Positions 34,795 to 46,345 of a stretch of DNA of 64,000 nucleotides are shown piece by piece (positions within the stretch are counted from its first letter, which is position 1; the number at the start of each line of letters is the position of its first letter). The stretch spans positions 12,276,001-12,340,000 of the forward strand of contig NC_045132.1 of assembly GCF_007655135.1 (NCBI RefSeq), in the 5' to 3' direction. The notes beneath the pieces are model-generated. The model worked only from the letters and a program-made list of their open reading frames with translations, was not told the DNA's origin and did no database searches. This DNA is from Punica granatum (Eukaryota > Streptophyta > Magnoliopsida > Myrtales > Lythraceae). The position numbers were made by a program, and so were the translations under genes.

Positions 34795-35080
34795 CTAGGT
34801 TGAAAACCTCTTTGAGGCGGCCTGGGCAAAAATTAGGGAATGAGGGGCACGGTTTAAAATCCCGCCAAGGGGGGCCGTGGCAAAAGGAGAGTACAAAACG
34901 AAATCCTCGCTAGAGTGAAAACCCGAAAGGGTACCCTAGGCAAAAGTTAGAGGAACCGAGAGGTATGACCAGATCCAATCAGGACGGTCATAGCAAAAGG
35001 TGAGCTCTAAATGAGAGAAAAGTCTAAAAGAATAACCCCCTAGGTCGTCACGCGTCTTGCGACCTAGGCAAAAGTTAGGG
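34795..35080 (+). other. Hairpin block of A: five stems each followed by GCAAAA
   Basis: Stem arms: 34795-34802 with 34818-34825; 34848-34855 with 34872-34879; 34910-34917 with 34932-34939 (one mismatch); 34964-34970 with 34986-34992; 35039-35047 with 35060-35068. The first three share AAAA after the 5' arm and a 3-4 bp inner stem next to the 3' arm (for example CCTC-TTT-GAGG and CCC-GAAA-GGG). Each is followed by (G)CAAAAR, then TTAG or GGWGAG. Stem types CTAGGTYG and CACGGY/TATGACC alternate. Element B keeps the plan at 10694-10850 with other bases in the stems. It is non-coding and of unknown role. Confidence 0.75.
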
Positions 35081-35734
35081 GCCTTTGGCAGCTCGACTAT
35101 GAAATGACAGCTACACTCAGTGTGAAGCGACAACAAGTAGTAGTTTGGCAGTCTTCAATGTAAGCAAACTCTCTTTGACTCTCACAGCGCAAGACACGTT
35201 TCGACATGCACTCGAATCGTCGTATCCTTGACTTGGAGGATCCCAAAATCCCTCCGCTTACCTTAATGCAAATTCTACGGGTCAAGCCCGTTCTGTAAAA
35301 GCCTTTCTTGTCAAGTCACAATTTAGCGGGAGACGACCACCCCTTTTAATGGTCATTATGTTCAAATCCCCAAAGCATTATTATTCAGACTTCTTTACAC
35401 ATCTTCATTATGGCTATAGAGTAAGATTGACAACCACTATTAGCTCTTTTGATTCTAGATGCAGGAAGCAGGATGTGAACCCCGAAAAGAGTTTCTTTTT
35501 GACGAATGCATGTCTGCCTTATGCCAAAAACTACAGTTTGAATCCGAAGAGAGACCTTCTGGATAACACTCCAGGCATTCAGTGACATCGAAATCAGTTG
35601 GCAAGCAATGAAACATCCTACCACAGCATCGATTGCGACATGGACGAACTCAGCGATGGAAGAAACACAATGATTCCTTCCACACCTCACACTACTCCTC
35701 AGCGTTTGCATTTACTTCCCGCACATTTATTTCT
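35081..35734 (+). other. 3' non-coding sequence of A between hairpin block and tandem array
   Basis: I see no conserved protein or strong repeat. Open frames are short or are continuations of the repeat-derived ones. Confidence 0.5.
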
Positions 35735-36518
35735 GCAATGCACTTTCATTGGCGTGCACCTTCTCAGGATCGCAGTGCGCCTTTATTTCTGCAATGCACT
35801 TTCATTGGCGTGCACCTTCTCAGGATCGCAGTGCGCCTTTATTTCGGCAATGCACTTCCATTGGCGTGCACCTTCTCAGGATCGCAGTGCGCCTTTATTT
35901 CCGCAATGTACTTCCATTGGCGTGCACCTTCTCAGGATCGCAGTGCGCCTTTATTTCCGCAATGCACTTCCATTGGCGTGCACCTTCTCAGGATCGCAGT
36001 GCGCCTTTATTTCCGCAATGCACTTTCATTGCCGTGCACCTTCTCAGGATAGCAGTGCGCCTTTATTTCGGCAATGCACTTTCATTGGCGTGCACCTTCT
36101 CAGGATCGCAGTGCGCCTTTATTTCCGCAATGCACTTTCATTGGCGTGCACCTTCTCAGGATCGCAGTGCGCCTTTATTTCCGCAATGCACTTTCATTGG
36201 CGTGCACCTTCTCAGGATCGCAGTGCCCCTTTATTTCCCCAATGCACTTTCATTGGCGTGCACCTTCTCAGGATCGCAGTGCGCCTTTATTTCTGCAATG
36301 CACTTTCATTGGCGTGCACCTTCTCAGGATCGCAGTGCGCCTTTATTTCTGCAATGCACTTTCATTGGCGTGCACCTTCTCAGGATCGCAGTGCGCCTTT
36401 ATTTCTGCAATGCACTTTCATTGGCGTGCACCTTCTCAGGATCGCAGTGCACCTTTATTTCCGCAATGCACTTTAATTGGCGTGCACCTTCTCAGGATCG
36501 TAGTGCACCTTACAAACC
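35735..36518 (+). repeat. 56-bp tandem repeat, 14 units, in 3' region of A
   Basis: The units begin GCAATGCACTTTCATTGG and continue CGTGCACCTTCTCAGGATCG, then CAGTGCGCCTTTATTTC. Starts fall every 56 bp from 35735 to 36463. Units differ by a few bases only (T/C before ATTGG, TCTG/TCCG/TCGG before the next unit). Each contains CAATG-CACTTT-CATTG, which can fold into a small hairpin, and GGCG..CAC/GTGCGCC arms. Because 56 is not a multiple of three, long false frames occur in all three plus-strand phases. Confidence 0.95.
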
Positions 36519-36880
36519 CGCCGAGCAAGCGCTCGTGCACCCCGCAAGTCCACTGGGTAGGCGCCTTTGAACCATGCAGTTCATTCGGTATGCGCCCCGT
36601 GCAAATTGCAAACCCTTCGGGTCAATCCCGACTTTACTTTCTGCACTGGGGTCAGTCCCCGTCGGGTCAATCCCGACTTTAATTGCCTATCTCAGCTTTG
36701 TTCCGAACTCTACATGTCTATTGTGCGCATCTCACTATATTTCCTTTTTATTAGGTGCAATATCCCACATATCCAAAACAAGAAGGAGAGGGCCATATAG
36801 GAAATTCCACCTTCATCATTGCTATCAAACTGGGGTGCTTCTGAAATCTTTGGCTGCATCCTCTACCCGAGCAAGCAATC
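36519..36880 (+). other. Terminal non-coding segment of A with short hairpins
   Basis: CGGGTCAATCCCG occurs near 36618 and 36664, and GGGGTCAGTCCCC lies between them, separated by ACTTTACTTTCTGCA-like spacers. These resemble in plan the stem-loop-plus-spacer units of B (GGACTTCGCGTCC with TTTACTGCTTTC). Just before the polypurine tract, TCTTTGGCTGCATCCTCTA is shared with B (12601-12619). Confidence 0.6.
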
Positions 36881-36894
36881 AAAGAGGGGCAAGC
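36881..36894 (+). other. Polypurine tract of element A
   Basis: AAAGAGGGGCAAGC directly precedes the 3' LTR and is identical to the tract of B (12635-12648). Confidence 0.87.
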
Positions 36895-38494
36895 TATCAG
36901 CACCCCATTTTGGCTCACCATTCCAAACAACGATATCAGCAATGATCCAAGCCACAATTTGAGCAGAATACAGAAAACGGCTTGGCAGAGCAAGAAATCA
37001 CTATTTATCCTCAAGTCGGCAAAATTGAGCAAATGACCCATGGATGTGACAGAAGGACTCCAGAGGTCACCAAAAGGCAACAGAACGACCAGAGAGCTCA
37101 ACAATGTCCAAAACCGGCATTTTCAATATATCACACGGACGATACTATTTTCCGATAGTTCGCTCGGTCGTCGGAAAATAGCCAATGTTGGACTCCAAAA
37201 ATCCACTTCAATGCCAAATAGATGAAAAGTGTCCCCAAAGGCATTTTGCAAATCATCTGCTCTATACAGAACAACTTTATGTATACAGACAACTTTTCAG
37301 TGGAAGTCCAAAAATGCCGGTTTCCTGGAGAAACGTTAATTCCAAATATCAGACGCGGCCATGCCCCACCAACACACAGAGCATGAACAATGCTTCAGAT
37401 TGTCTCTTGGAAGTCACACAGACACTTCAAATGACTTCCGAGCGGCAAAACAAGCATACCCTTCTTCAGAAGAGCATAGCCGAAGACTGGTCTGATGGAA
37501 TTACGGCATACAAAGTTCATACCGCATTGCCCTAAAAACTCTAGCGGACATTCGCAATTGGGCAAAACAGACAGCGAAACGCTTATCAGTTTCCCGAGTA
37601 ACCTCCGAGGAGCGGAAATGGCCATTTTTAGTGGAAATGCATATCTGGAGGTTCTTTTTACAGAAACTTGATGCCAGGTGTCTATCCTACACCATGCTAT
37701 TCTTCTCAGGGCTCAACGTGGAATCGTCGGAATAAATCACACGACTTATCTAGACCTCCCGAACAGTGCTTTAGAGGTCACAGATACACTTTTCAAGTCA
37801 TTGGAGGTCTGACCTTGACAAACAGAGATTACAGTAATCTCCGGAGTACCCAAGCAACTCAGAAGTCATCCTGAGAAATCCAGTTTCGGCCTCCTAGGAC
37901 GTCTCCGGCCCCACGTTAGCATTATCGGCTCAAGGGATGATTGTTCACGTTATCTGACAACTTATGTCAAAATGACCAACGTGAGATGCAGATACGAGAT
38001 ATGCTGTCAGAAGCGGACAACTTCGCCCTGGTCACTTGCAATGAGCAAAACCGGCTTCCGAGCCTCACACACATCCGGGACATTTCTCTATGAAAAATGT
38101 CAATCTCGGGCTCATTAACTCCGTTTTCACGCATGTATCGACAATTCGACGTTCAATTCGAACCACGAACTTCGAATACGCAACCAATCGAGACCCGAGT
38201 CTTTTTCCGGTTTCTCCTCACGAGCCGTGGGACCCACTGCCCAAGGGCAACCGCCCTTTGCCCCAAAACTTTCGGCCTTTTCCTCTTCCTCTCTTGCCCT
38301 CACCTAGCCCAAAATATCTTTGGTCTTTCTAGTCAACACTCAAGCCATTAACTCCATCTTCATTAATGCTTCTTGGCTCTTCCTCATCAAGATACATGGA
38401 GGACATTCATCCTCATCTCCATTAGGGCAACCGACTTTTGCTAATGAGGCCCTTAATGGTGCTTTGTTTTCCTTAATTGCTCATTAGCTTCACA

Positions 38495-38501
38495 TATATA
38501 T
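38495..38501 (+). promoter_or_regulatory. Candidate TATA box in A 3' LTR
   Basis: TATATAT is the counterpart of 21018-21024. Confidence 0.4.
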
Positions 38502-38832
38502 TGCATACTTATCATTAAGTTAATCATTCATGAAGCACACATGATCTTACTAGTTTCTCCCTCTAGAAAATGCTCTCAACTTCTTAGGAACCAGCAGCAA
38601 CCAAATAACTTCATGAAAACCGAAAACCAAGCCAAATATCCTTAGAGTTTAGGTCGGGATCCATAGCGGGCACTATTCCGACTTATATCCAAAATTCCTC
38701 AAACTTCATGGACGACATGTTTCGGACCCAAGGATTCCATTTATGAACCCAGTTTTTTAGTTTGAAGTCATTTGCTCATCGTTTTGGGTCGTTTTAATCA
38801 TTTCGGGTGAAGTTGGAGCTCTCGGGTGAACA

Positions 38833-39870
38833 GTGACGCGTCACCAGCGTCACCAGCGCCACCAGCGCCCGTCACCGAGCACCCCAGCGTCCGTCATCGA
38901 GCACGCCCGTGCCTGTCACCAGCACCCGTCACCAGCGCCACCAGCGCCCGTCACCGAGCACCCCAGCGTCCGTCATCGAGCACGCCCGTGCCTGTCGCTA
39001 GCGCCAGTCTCCAGCATCACCAGGGCCCGTCATCGAGCACGCCCGTGCCTGTCGCCAGCGCCCGTCTCGAGCATCACCAGCGCCCGTCATTGAGCACGCC
39101 CGTGCTTGTCCCCAGTGCCCGTCTCCAGCATCACCAGCGCCCGTCATTGAGCACGCCCGTGCCTGTCCCCAGTGCCCGTCTCCAGCATCACCAGCGCCCG
39201 TCATTGAGCACGCCCGTGCCTGTCCCAGTGCCCGTCTCCAGCATCACCAGCGCCCGTCATTGAGCACGCCCATGCCTGTCACCAGCACCCGTCACCAGCG
39301 CCACCAGCGCCCGTCACCGAGCACCCCAGCGTCCGTCATCGAGCACGCCCGTGCCTGTCACCAGCGCCCGTCACCGAGCACCCCAGCGTCCGTCATCGAG
39401 CACGCCCGTGCCTGTCACCAGCGCCCGTCACCGAGCACGCCCGTGCCTGTCACCAGCGCCCGTCACCGAGCACGCCCGTGCCTGTCACCAGCGCCCGTCA
39501 CCGAGCACCCCAGCGTCCGTCATCGAGCACGCCCGTGCCTGTCACCAGCACCCGTCACCAGCGCCCGTCACCGAGCACCCCAGCGTCCGTCATCGAGCAC
39601 GCCCGTGCCTGTCACCTGCACCCGTCACCAGCGCCCGTCACCGAGCACCCCAACGTCCGTTATCGAGCACGCCCGTGCCCGTCGCCAGCGCCCGTCACCG
39701 AGCACCCCAGCGTCCGTCATCGAGCACGCCCGTGCCCGTCACCAACGCTCGTCACCAGGGCCACTAGCGCTTGTCATCAGCGCCACCAGCGCCCGTCACC
39801 AGCGTCGCCAGCGCCTGTCATCGTGCCTGCCGTCACCCGTCATCGTGCCCGACGCCCGTCACCGTGCTTG
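38833..39870 (+). repeat. 57-bp minisatellite in A 3' LTR, expanded and mixed
   Basis: It has about 18 units against about 14 in the 5' LTR. Besides the standard unit it has a block (about 38990-39260) of a variant with GTCTCCAGCATCACCAGCGC and TCATTGAGCACGCCCGTGCC that is absent from the 5' LTR, plus shortened units near 39420-39490. The flanking LTR sequence matches the 5' copy closely, so the array has changed since insertion or during reverse transcription. Confidence 0.9.
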
Positions 39871-42689
39871 ACCGTGCTCATGCACGCCCACCCTTGCACC
39901 CGAATACTCTTTCAAGGGTTCCACCGAGTCACCCGACTCTCAAACACTTCCCCGACTCTTTCCTCGTATCCCGAGGTTAGGTAAAACATTCTCGACCTAG
40001 AGGAGTTAGGGCTTTTCATATTTTTGCATGGCTATGGAGTATTATGGTGTTTCATTCATGTTTAACTTGCAAGATCCAATTTTTATGCAATTTTATGTTA
40101 TATTATGCATGTGCACTACCTCATGACTTGCTAGCATGTCGGAAAAGGGCTTGGATCGTCGTAAAGAAGGCTATCCCGACCCGACTATGGCAAACTAACT
40201 CTCGGCCAAGTCTCTAAATGAGAGGATTGAGACTTAAATTGCTCTTTCCGGGATCGGTCTCTTTAGCCGATCCAAGTTAGTTTCCGAGCTTGTTTTATCG
40301 TTATTGCACGCATGAAGCCGGTGTTATTTTATCCTTTCCTTAACTAACACGTTTGTGAATGTTTGTATGTTTAAATGAGCTAAACAAATCGTGACAACAC
40401 CGGCTTTTTGTTAAAAAGGAGCGTTATTTATCACGGTTGATGTTTGAGCATGCGAAAAATAATTAAACCACGACTAGGAAATCATTTGTGACTCGGATAG
40501 AACCATGAGAACCTTCGGCCACCTTTTATAAGATGAAGCCGAGGGCTTCTTGGCCTTCCTTGGGTCAAGAATGATTTCCTTATCTCAAGTTTAATTCGTT
40601 TATCGGATGGTGTGAATTTTTTAACTTCAATGTCTTTACGATTCCTATGTTAAAGTATCGTTTAAAGACTCTTTTAAAATAAACGTGCATGGATTCATGT
40701 ATCGAGGACTCATTTGGATCCATTCGGTTATAAGGATATTGTCGGTTATTCAACTGAATTATCCTTGATCGTTATGGATTCATTTTGGTCGTCGAATCAC
40801 GAATCGTTTTCCTAATTAATGCATTCGGCTATAACCCTTAAGCATTAATTCCACAAATGGGTTAATCGGGAAGCCCACATGATTAAACCCACTTCACACT
40901 GATAAAGTTTACACGAATTGGCCATTAACTGATAACTCGCGTCCACGAGTCGTCAAATGACGTTGGTGCCCTTTTCAAACTTATCAATTTCAAAACCCGA
41001 AACGCGTGGTCCGATGTAGTATGGACGTCTGAAAAGGGCTTTCTTGTCTCAACTTGAGTTTTTACCTGATTCCAGGTAGCTCAGGTCACGATACAGAAGA
41101 TCTTTCTAGATCACTTCCGGGTAGATCGACCGGTTCCTTGGCTTTTACGGGGTTCTTGCACAACCCTGGACGATCTAGGGATTTGGTTGACACCGGCTAC
41201 AGGCCGAGGTAGCCCGCACTACGATGTTTCCCCTTTTCTGAAAACAATTTTCAAATAAAGGGCAAAAATCGTCTTTTCACAATTCAACGACACTCTTAGG
41301 GTTAGCATGACAGAAACACTACAGTACAGGATAAGAACGGGCTACCTGTTCAGGTGCAGGTTCATCTGCATAGCCTTTTCCTATCTAATTGATGAGTTTC
41401 TGTCATCCTAACATAGACTCGGGTAACTAGAATGGTTATCTCTGTCAGAAAACATGCAAAAATGCTGATTAACCTTTCACTCGACCTAACCAAACACTAG
41501 ATAAGGGTTAGGAGGAATTCTAGATTCCAAATCTAGAGTCAAAACACGAGTTTGGTTAATTCAGTGGTAATTCAGTGTCACAACACCGAATCACTGTAAA
41601 AGCATTCCACACACCTGAGATTTGACTCTCTTTGTCAAGTTCTCAAAACAAAACCGAATGCTAAAACATTGGCACATGTTTGATTGTTTAGCATATGGCA
41701 TTTGTTTGCAAAAACACCCCTGGGTTAATAATCTGTTAATTCACGTAAACACGACAATAACAAACACTTTGTCTGATATTAACATGTTGCGTGTTATCTT
41801 TCCGCACCTGTTTGCCATGCGGGTCGAGCCTGATCCCTAGGCCGAATAATATTAGGGTTCAACGCCCTAATCATCGATCATAGGGTCCAACACCCTAATC
41901 AACACTCACAGGGTCCAACGCCCTATTCAGTGAGAGCGTGCATTGAATTTCAGTTCTTCGGTCTTTTCCCTAAACTCACGGTGAGTTAGAGTGGAATAAT
42001 AACCGAACGCGAAACGACTGGAATTCGACCCTTTTGAAATTTGTATTTATTGTTTTCGAGAGCATTGTAAGGATTTCATTTTGTACATTTATTTTGTAAG
42101 AATTCCAGTCGGTGAGTGAACGGTCCGAGAGTCGAATTAATCGAATCGGTCCAATGCTTGCTCAGATACAAGTAAATCCAAGAGCTCGCGGTTCGGGTTC
42201 ACGCAGGGATTCAACCTCTATGGTTTGATGAACTGTAACGTAAGATTGTGAACCAACTCCCCGACATACGGGTTTACTTTACTCTCGGCTTCTCAACCGA
42301 TATCGTTTGGTTCACCGAATCACCGGTGTCAAAACATGTGAGCCGAGTGCAGCTTAATTCATGCGGTAAATCATAAAACATGCAAGCCTAGCAAACCAGA
42401 GTACCGAAAGGGCGAGCGGGATATAGGCCCGCACGTAACATGAACCCCCGAACACGGATTTTCCGGTTCCACACAGATCAATGCCTTAACAACAAACTAG
42501 GTGTTCCATACCCCTAGACCCAGGTAACTTATCCACCCTCGACCTTCGAGTCGTAAAGTGATAAGTGGCGACTCCTTCTCTCACGCGTGTCCGTCACGCG
42601 TCCCCACGGGAAGGTGGACACCCCCAAGCCGCGCGATCCAAAAGCGCGCAATGCGGGCCCCGACGAGAGTCCACATTCGGGTCCGTACA

Positions 42690-42694
42690 GCAGG
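42690..42694. repeat. Target site duplication GCAGG, right side of element A
   Basis: It is identical to 19409-19413. Confidence 0.92.
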
Positions 42695-45600
42695 AGGGGC
42701 AAAAGCCGAGTCCCTTCCTATGCTTGTATGCTTCAACTTCGATGGGGTGGTTGATTCCTTGCCCGCGCGCCCCAAGGCCGGTGCCGGGAATGTAATTGTG
42801 GCGCAAAAGGACCTTCCCTATCATGCGGTTGGCGCGGGACGACCCGACCTCTCCGTAATCCCGAATGACGGAGATGGTCTTGAAGGAGTAGAAGGGCAGG
42901 TTTTCGTCGTCTCCGACGCTGATGTAGGGAACCGCCGTCTCCTTGTAGATGGCGTAATCTTCCTCCCCTTTGACCGTGATGATCCTCTCTTCGACGATGA
43001 ATTTCACCTTCTGATGTAGTGAGAACGGAATGGCGCCGGCTGAGTGGATCCAAGGCCTTCCAAGTAGTAGGCTGAAGGCGTTCGGGATATCCAACACTTG
43101 GATTGTGACGCTGAAAGAGCATGGGCCGATATCTATGAGGAGGTCGATTTCTCCGTTCACCTCTCTCCTCGAACCATCAAAGGCTCGGATCGCTGTTTTG
43201 CTAGGGTGGATGCGGTTGAGATCCACGTTCATCTACCTTAAAGTGGTCACTGGGCATATGTTGAGCGCGGAACCGTTGTCAATCATGACTCGACCAACGA
43301 TATGGTTGTTGCACTTGCAGACAATGTGCAGTGCCCGGGAGTGCACGCATCCTTCAGAAGGGAGCTCATCGTCTGAAAACGAGATGGTATTGGAGAAGAT
43401 AGAGTTGATGGTTTCCTCTATCCGGTCAGGGGGCGTCCCTTTGGGGACTTGCGCAGCAGTTAGGACCCGCATGAGGGCCTCCCTGTGGGGTTCCGAATTG
43501 AGTAGGAGTGCGAGCAATGAGATGTGGGCCGTAGATTTGGCCATCTGCTCCACCACCTTGTACTAGCTCGCTTTGATGATTTTCATGAAGGCTTCGGCCT
43601 CCTCTTCTGTCACCTTCTTGGACGGAGTAGGCAGGGTCCTAGGCCTCGTCTCCACTTCAGTAGCGGGCACCTTCCCTTTATCGGTGGTCGCCGGGTTCTC
43701 GTATAGCCGTCCTGAGCGGGTTATGCCCATGACACCGAATTGTTGCTCCAGGTTCCCGACACCTCCCTCATAGGTCCAGGGGACCCTGTCGTTCGAGTAT
43801 GGCTCCCGGGCGGGAATGTCTATGACGAGCGGGGCATGAGGTGCGTCAATCCCGGCGAACCCGACCGCGGCTTCTGCTGGTACGTATTCAATCACAAAGG
43901 GGGAAGGCCAACCTTGCTCGCCTTCGCCCTCGCTTGATGTGCACACGGTGATCATGTTGATGGAGGGCCCCTGAGCCGGTCCATGGTCGGGGAGGGGATT
44001 AGCCTGCACGTTCGGAGACCTTATGGCGTTGAACACGAGCTCCTTCGCATCTATCATCTCTTGGATCTTCTCTCTTAGCTTCCAGCAATTGTCTAGGGTA
44101 TGTCCTGGTGCCCCTCGGTGGTATTCGCATTGTTTGCTCTGATCTTGGATAGTTGGATCGAAGTTCGGGCTAGGCGCCGTTGTCCCGACCTTGTCACGAA
44201 TTTGCTGGTAGATGTGGGAAAGTGGGACCGGTAGGGCCGGGTATTGTCTGCGGGGTCGTGGTTGCGCTGTACCGCCCCGTTGACCTTGCGGGGGCGAGGC
44301 CCGTTGTGTCGGCTGAGAAGTCCTAGGAGTCGGAGGTTGGTATTGAGGGGCTTGGGATGGAGCAGGGGCATAATGGTGGACGACGGGTGACAACACCGTA
44401 GGTAGGGGTGGAGGCGGTAGTGCGGAATAATAGATTGGTTGGGTAGGGGGTTGAGGCCGATATTGAGGTGCAGGCGGGGCGTAGGCGGGGGCGTAGGCGT
44501 GAGCTACGGGAGGCGCCACCGTATAGTTCATCGAATATTGCTGGGGGGCCTGTTGTGCCGCGTTGACGGTATTCACCGAAACTTCCTTTCCCCTTCTCCC
44601 GCTTGAAGACGATGATGTCGCGGGGACCTTCTTCGACGACTCTTCTTCTTTGTTGGTGGGGTCCTCCATCCTTCCGAGCTTGATGCCCAAATCCAACTTC
44701 TTCCCGGCCTCGATGAGATCAGAGAATGACGAAGTGTGTGCCAACAAGTGCGAATAGTACACTCCTCTCAGTGTGGAGTGGAACAACTGGATCTCTTGCG
44801 CCTCGCTGATCGGGGGAATGTGCTTCGCGGCTTGGGCACGCCACTTGGCGGCATATTCCTCGAACTTTTGGCCCCGCGCCATTTCTTTCGTGCTCAGCTT
44901 CAGGAGGGTGGGAGGCGTCTCCGCGCAATATCGGTATTGGTCGGTGAACTTCCGGGAGAGATCCTCCCACGTCGGGATGTCCTCAGCCTTCAGTGACATG
45001 AACCAATCGAGGGCTGATCCCGACAGGCTATCTTAGAAGGAGTGGATGACAAACTCCTCGTATTCCCAATATTGTAGCATCTTCCCTCGATAATGGCGGA
45101 GGTGGTGGCATGGATCTGTCGTGCCCTCGTAAGTCTTGAATTCCGGGATCTTTAATTTTGGGGGCAACCGCATATCCGGGAATAGGCTACCGTCGCCGTG
45201 GCGCACGTCGGGACGAGCATCACCCGCTTGCAAGGCCCGTATCGTTTCTTCCATCCTCTTGAGCCTTCGCTCCTGTTCGGCGTCGGCCTCGGGGAAGAAA
45301 TGCATCGACGAGGCGAACTGGGCCGCATGAGTCGGCGTGCCCGGTTCGTGGAAGGTGGTGTTTATGGGGAGCGGTGCCTGGTAGGAGGGGCCGGCGTGAG
45401 GCTGTAGAGACGGATAAGGAGGAAGCTCCGTGGCTTGAAGGTGAGTCGGAGCAAGTGCAGTGGACGCCGGGAAAACCATCGGCGGAGGTACCGAGTAGGC
45501 CATAGCCGGGGTCGGTATGGAAACGGGCGGGGGTGCGGACAAGATGTGCTCCAAGGATAGGAAGGTAGCCGGTGGAAGAGGGACTACCGAGGGGGCCGGC

Positions 45601-46027
45601 GGCGGCGGAAGTTGACTGGTGAAGGGGCGGACCGGGGATGTATACAGCGTTGGCGGTGCGGGAGCCTCAACGTTCTCCGGGGCTTGGGTCGATGGAGCCC
45701 ACGGGGTTGGATCGACTGCTGGCCCCGGTCCCGGCGGAGGTGTGGAGCTCGAGGAGGCCCGGTTAGGTCCTCTGAGCAGGGCGAGCAGCTCCACCATGTT
45801 GGTGGCCATTTGGTTGACCGTGCCCTCGAGGGCCGCAATGCGGGCTTGGTCATTGGTGGCGGCGGCAGTTGGTGAGGCCGGTGGCAGAGGCGCCCTCGAA
45901 GACGCTGGGGGTGGGAGATGCGTTGGAAGGGCGGCGAAATACGCCGGGAGTACACCTGCAGGAGTGAGAGAGTCCGGACCGAAGGGTTGACTTCCTTGGA
46001 GACATCGACGTGATCCCCTTCCGCCAT
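42695..46027 (-). pseudogene. gag-pro: gag-protease of element C (interrupted by stops and by element A)
   Basis: Read from 46027 (ATG, MAEGDHVDV) down to 42695, where element A is inserted. The start frame must shift soon after to reach the main frame. In-frame stops lie at 45033-45035 (TAA), 43563-43565 (TAG) and 43233-43235 (TAG). Order: proline-rich N-terminus; gag core (EYAAKWRAQAAKHIPPISEA, SFSDLIEAGKKLDLGIKLGR); proline/glutamine-rich linker; knuckle-like CEYHRGAPGHTLDNC (about 44090-44135); protease MIDNGSALNICP (about 43258-43293); G-patch-like NYIPGTGLGARGQGI (about 42760-42810). It is more G+C-rich than A's copy but parallel throughout. Confidence 0.87.
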
Positions 46028-46345
46028 CCTGAGACGCTGACGAGTCGGGTAGCGGTGTGACGCCAGTTGTGATCACCTAGATTCCAAGAATGTGTAAGGA
46101 CAAACATTGGTATCTCAAACGATAAGTGCAGAATAAGTGAAATGACAAGATGTATGAGATGCATGAGTTTTCAAAATACTAATGTCATTACATTGATCAG
46201 CTTCAAGTTCCATAATTTTACAAAACAGAACATACGGAGGAAAAGAAAGGAACATAAACGTAAAACCGACATCCCTTTGCGCTCGGTGGCCGCTTGAAAG
46301 CGGCGTAGGTCCAAGCGAGGGCAAAAATGGGCGCGTCCGCTAATC
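46028..46345 (-). other. Spacer between ORF1 and gag of element C
   Basis: About 318 bp of sequence with no motif, matching in position and A/T-richness the 305-bp spacer of A. Confidence 0.5.

Larger units (their letters stand above)
19414..42689 (+). mobile_element. Element A: structurally complete Ogre/Tat-like Ty3/Gypsy retrotransposon, ~23.3 kb
   Basis: The order is 5' LTR (19414-24980), primer binding site, leader, ORF1, gag-protease, candidate intron, RT with two RNase H domains and integrase, hairpin block, 56-bp tandem array, polypurine tract and 3' LTR (36895-42689), with GCAGG duplicated on both sides. Great length, LTRs above 5 kb, an extra ORF before gag, an intron between protease and RT, and a second RNase H together identify the Ogre/Tat group. 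Coding capacity is lost through TGA at 28222, TAG at 29167, TAG at 33054 and a likely frameshift near the start of ORF1. It is inserted in element C. Confidence 0.93.
36895..42689 (+). repeat. 3' LTR of element A
   Basis: It is 5795 bp and closely matches 19414-24980. It begins TATCAGCACC, a G-to-A change from the usual TGT end, and ends GTCCGTACA followed by GCAGG. The length difference from the 5' LTR comes from the minisatellite. A TATA-like box is at 38495-38501. It contains no gene. Confidence 0.93.

Noticed and set aside
35598..36682. Three overlapping long open frames of 200-290 codons
   Set aside because: They come from the 56-bp tandem array, which cycles through all three phases. 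The encoded protein repeats are the same peptide set in each frame.
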